Source: Methylococcales bacterium (lineage in GTDB: Bacteria > Pseudomonadota > Gammaproteobacteria > Methylococcales > Methylomonadaceae). From it: a DNA stretch of 32,943 bases. The stretch is from positions 1-32,943 of the forward strand of contig JAUYBJ010000010.1 of the NCBI GenBank assembly GCA_030693155.1, given 5' to 3'. The notes under the pieces are model-generated. The model was given only the letters and a program-made list of their open reading frames with translations, ran no database searches and was not told where the DNA came from. The translations under genes were made by a program, and so were the position numbers. Below are positions 32,569 to 32,943 of this stretch, one piece after another (within the stretch, counting starts at the first letter, position 1; each line of letters begins with the position of its first letter).

Positions 32569-32943
32569 TGATGTGTCAACACTTTTCAGGACACATTATT
32601 AAGCAGCTTTATGCTGCTTTTCAAATTCTACAGGAGACAGGTAGCCATTGTTAGAATGGAGTCGTTGTCGGTTGTAGAAGACTTCGATGGTGTCGAAGAT
32701 GGATTTTCTGGCCGCTTCATGGGTGGCATAGTGTTCATGGTTCACGCATTCGGTTTTCAGGGAGTGGAAAAAGCTCTCGGAGACGGCGTTATCCCAGCAG
32801 TTGCCTTTACGGCTCATGCTTTGCTGGATGCCGTGTTGCTTAAGCAGTTTTCGGTGGCTGTTGGAGGCGTATTGACTGCCCCGGTCGGTGTGCCACAGCA
32901 AGCCTTTTTTAGGTTTTCGCTTCCAGATTGCCATGAGTAACGC
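32569..32943 (-). mobile_element. IS3-family insertion sequence, right part (runs off the window)
   Basis: The right end on the minus strand after the transposase stop has the layout of an IS3 right end: TGTGTCC at its inner side, a 27-base length and a final ATCA at 32569. The rest of the element continues past 32943. Two diverged copies of the same end lie at 24019-24045 and 24083-24109. Confidence 0.75.
32599..32943 (-). CDS. IS3-family transposase OrfB, C-terminal part
   Basis: The frame is open across the window edge (codons ALL before MAIWKRK), so the start lies outside. About 114 residues are visible. The DDE integrase core shows LLWHTDRGSQYAS (second Asp), SMSRKGNCWDNAVSESFFHS (with the catalytic Glu) and the tail YNRQRLHSNNGYLSPVEFEK, typical of the IS3 group. 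The stop is TAA at 32599-32601, 4 bases before the terminal repeat. The visible part is intact. Confidence 0.92.
   Translation of the reverse strand, partial: ALLMAIWKRKPKKGLLWHTDRGSQYASNSHRKLLKQHGIQQSMSRKGNCWDNAVSESFFHSLKTECVNHEHYATHEAARKSIFDTIEVFYNRQRLHSNNGYLSPVEFEKQHKAA

Overview
The window looks like a gammaproteobacterial chromosome. The evidence is the protein families: GlnK-AmtB, a TIGR02647-type protein, a SmbP-like metal-binding protein, a urea transporter fused to an M23 domain, and an Anbu/amidoligase/transglutaminase cluster. Many long intergenic palindromes are also present. A sulfur- or methane-oxidising lineage (Thiotrichales/Methylococcales-like) would fit, but genus cannot be read from the sequence.

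Layout. 1-1500: small genes (TIGR02647-type, DUF2780, SmbP-like) with a bidirectional terminator. 1764-4452: a tightly overlapping three-gene cassette (PqqD-like small protein, ATP-grasp ligase, PLP decarboxylase) that resembles a carrier-ligase-decarboxylase pathway. 4453-4769: a patchwork of palindromic repeats. 4770-10033: nitrogen uptake (urea transporter-M23 fusion, then glnK-amtB on the minus strand), separated by a decayed outer-membrane protein gene and a TPR gene without a start. 10034-10412: a divergent control region with two sigma-54 -24/-12 elements and NtrC-like dyads between them.

10413-23714: the main accessory system. A split circularly permuted ATP-grasp plus alpha-E pair lies on the plus strand. 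On the minus strand are a transglutaminase-amidoligase (DUF2126) fusion, citrate synthase, a fused ATP-grasp/alpha-E protein, two stand-alone transglutaminases, a ParA-like ATPase and the proteasome-like peptidase Anbu. Together these could make, modify and degrade an unknown amide-linked peptide or protein tag. The shared NtrC/sigma-54 region suggests a link to nitrogen status.

23715-27460: a degraded zone with IS end remnants, a YkgJ-like gene with an internal amber codon, fructose-bisphosphate aldolase, fetA, fetB with an internal amber codon, and a restriction-enzyme-like remnant. 27474-32000: ordinary genes (MDR oxidoreductase, mltB, CvfB-like, JAMM peptidase, prmC). 32067-32943: a decayed VapBC-like toxin-antitoxin locus, a gene cut by an insertion, and the right end of an IS3-family element that runs off the window.

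All calls are by eye. Family names rest on remembered motifs, not on searches.
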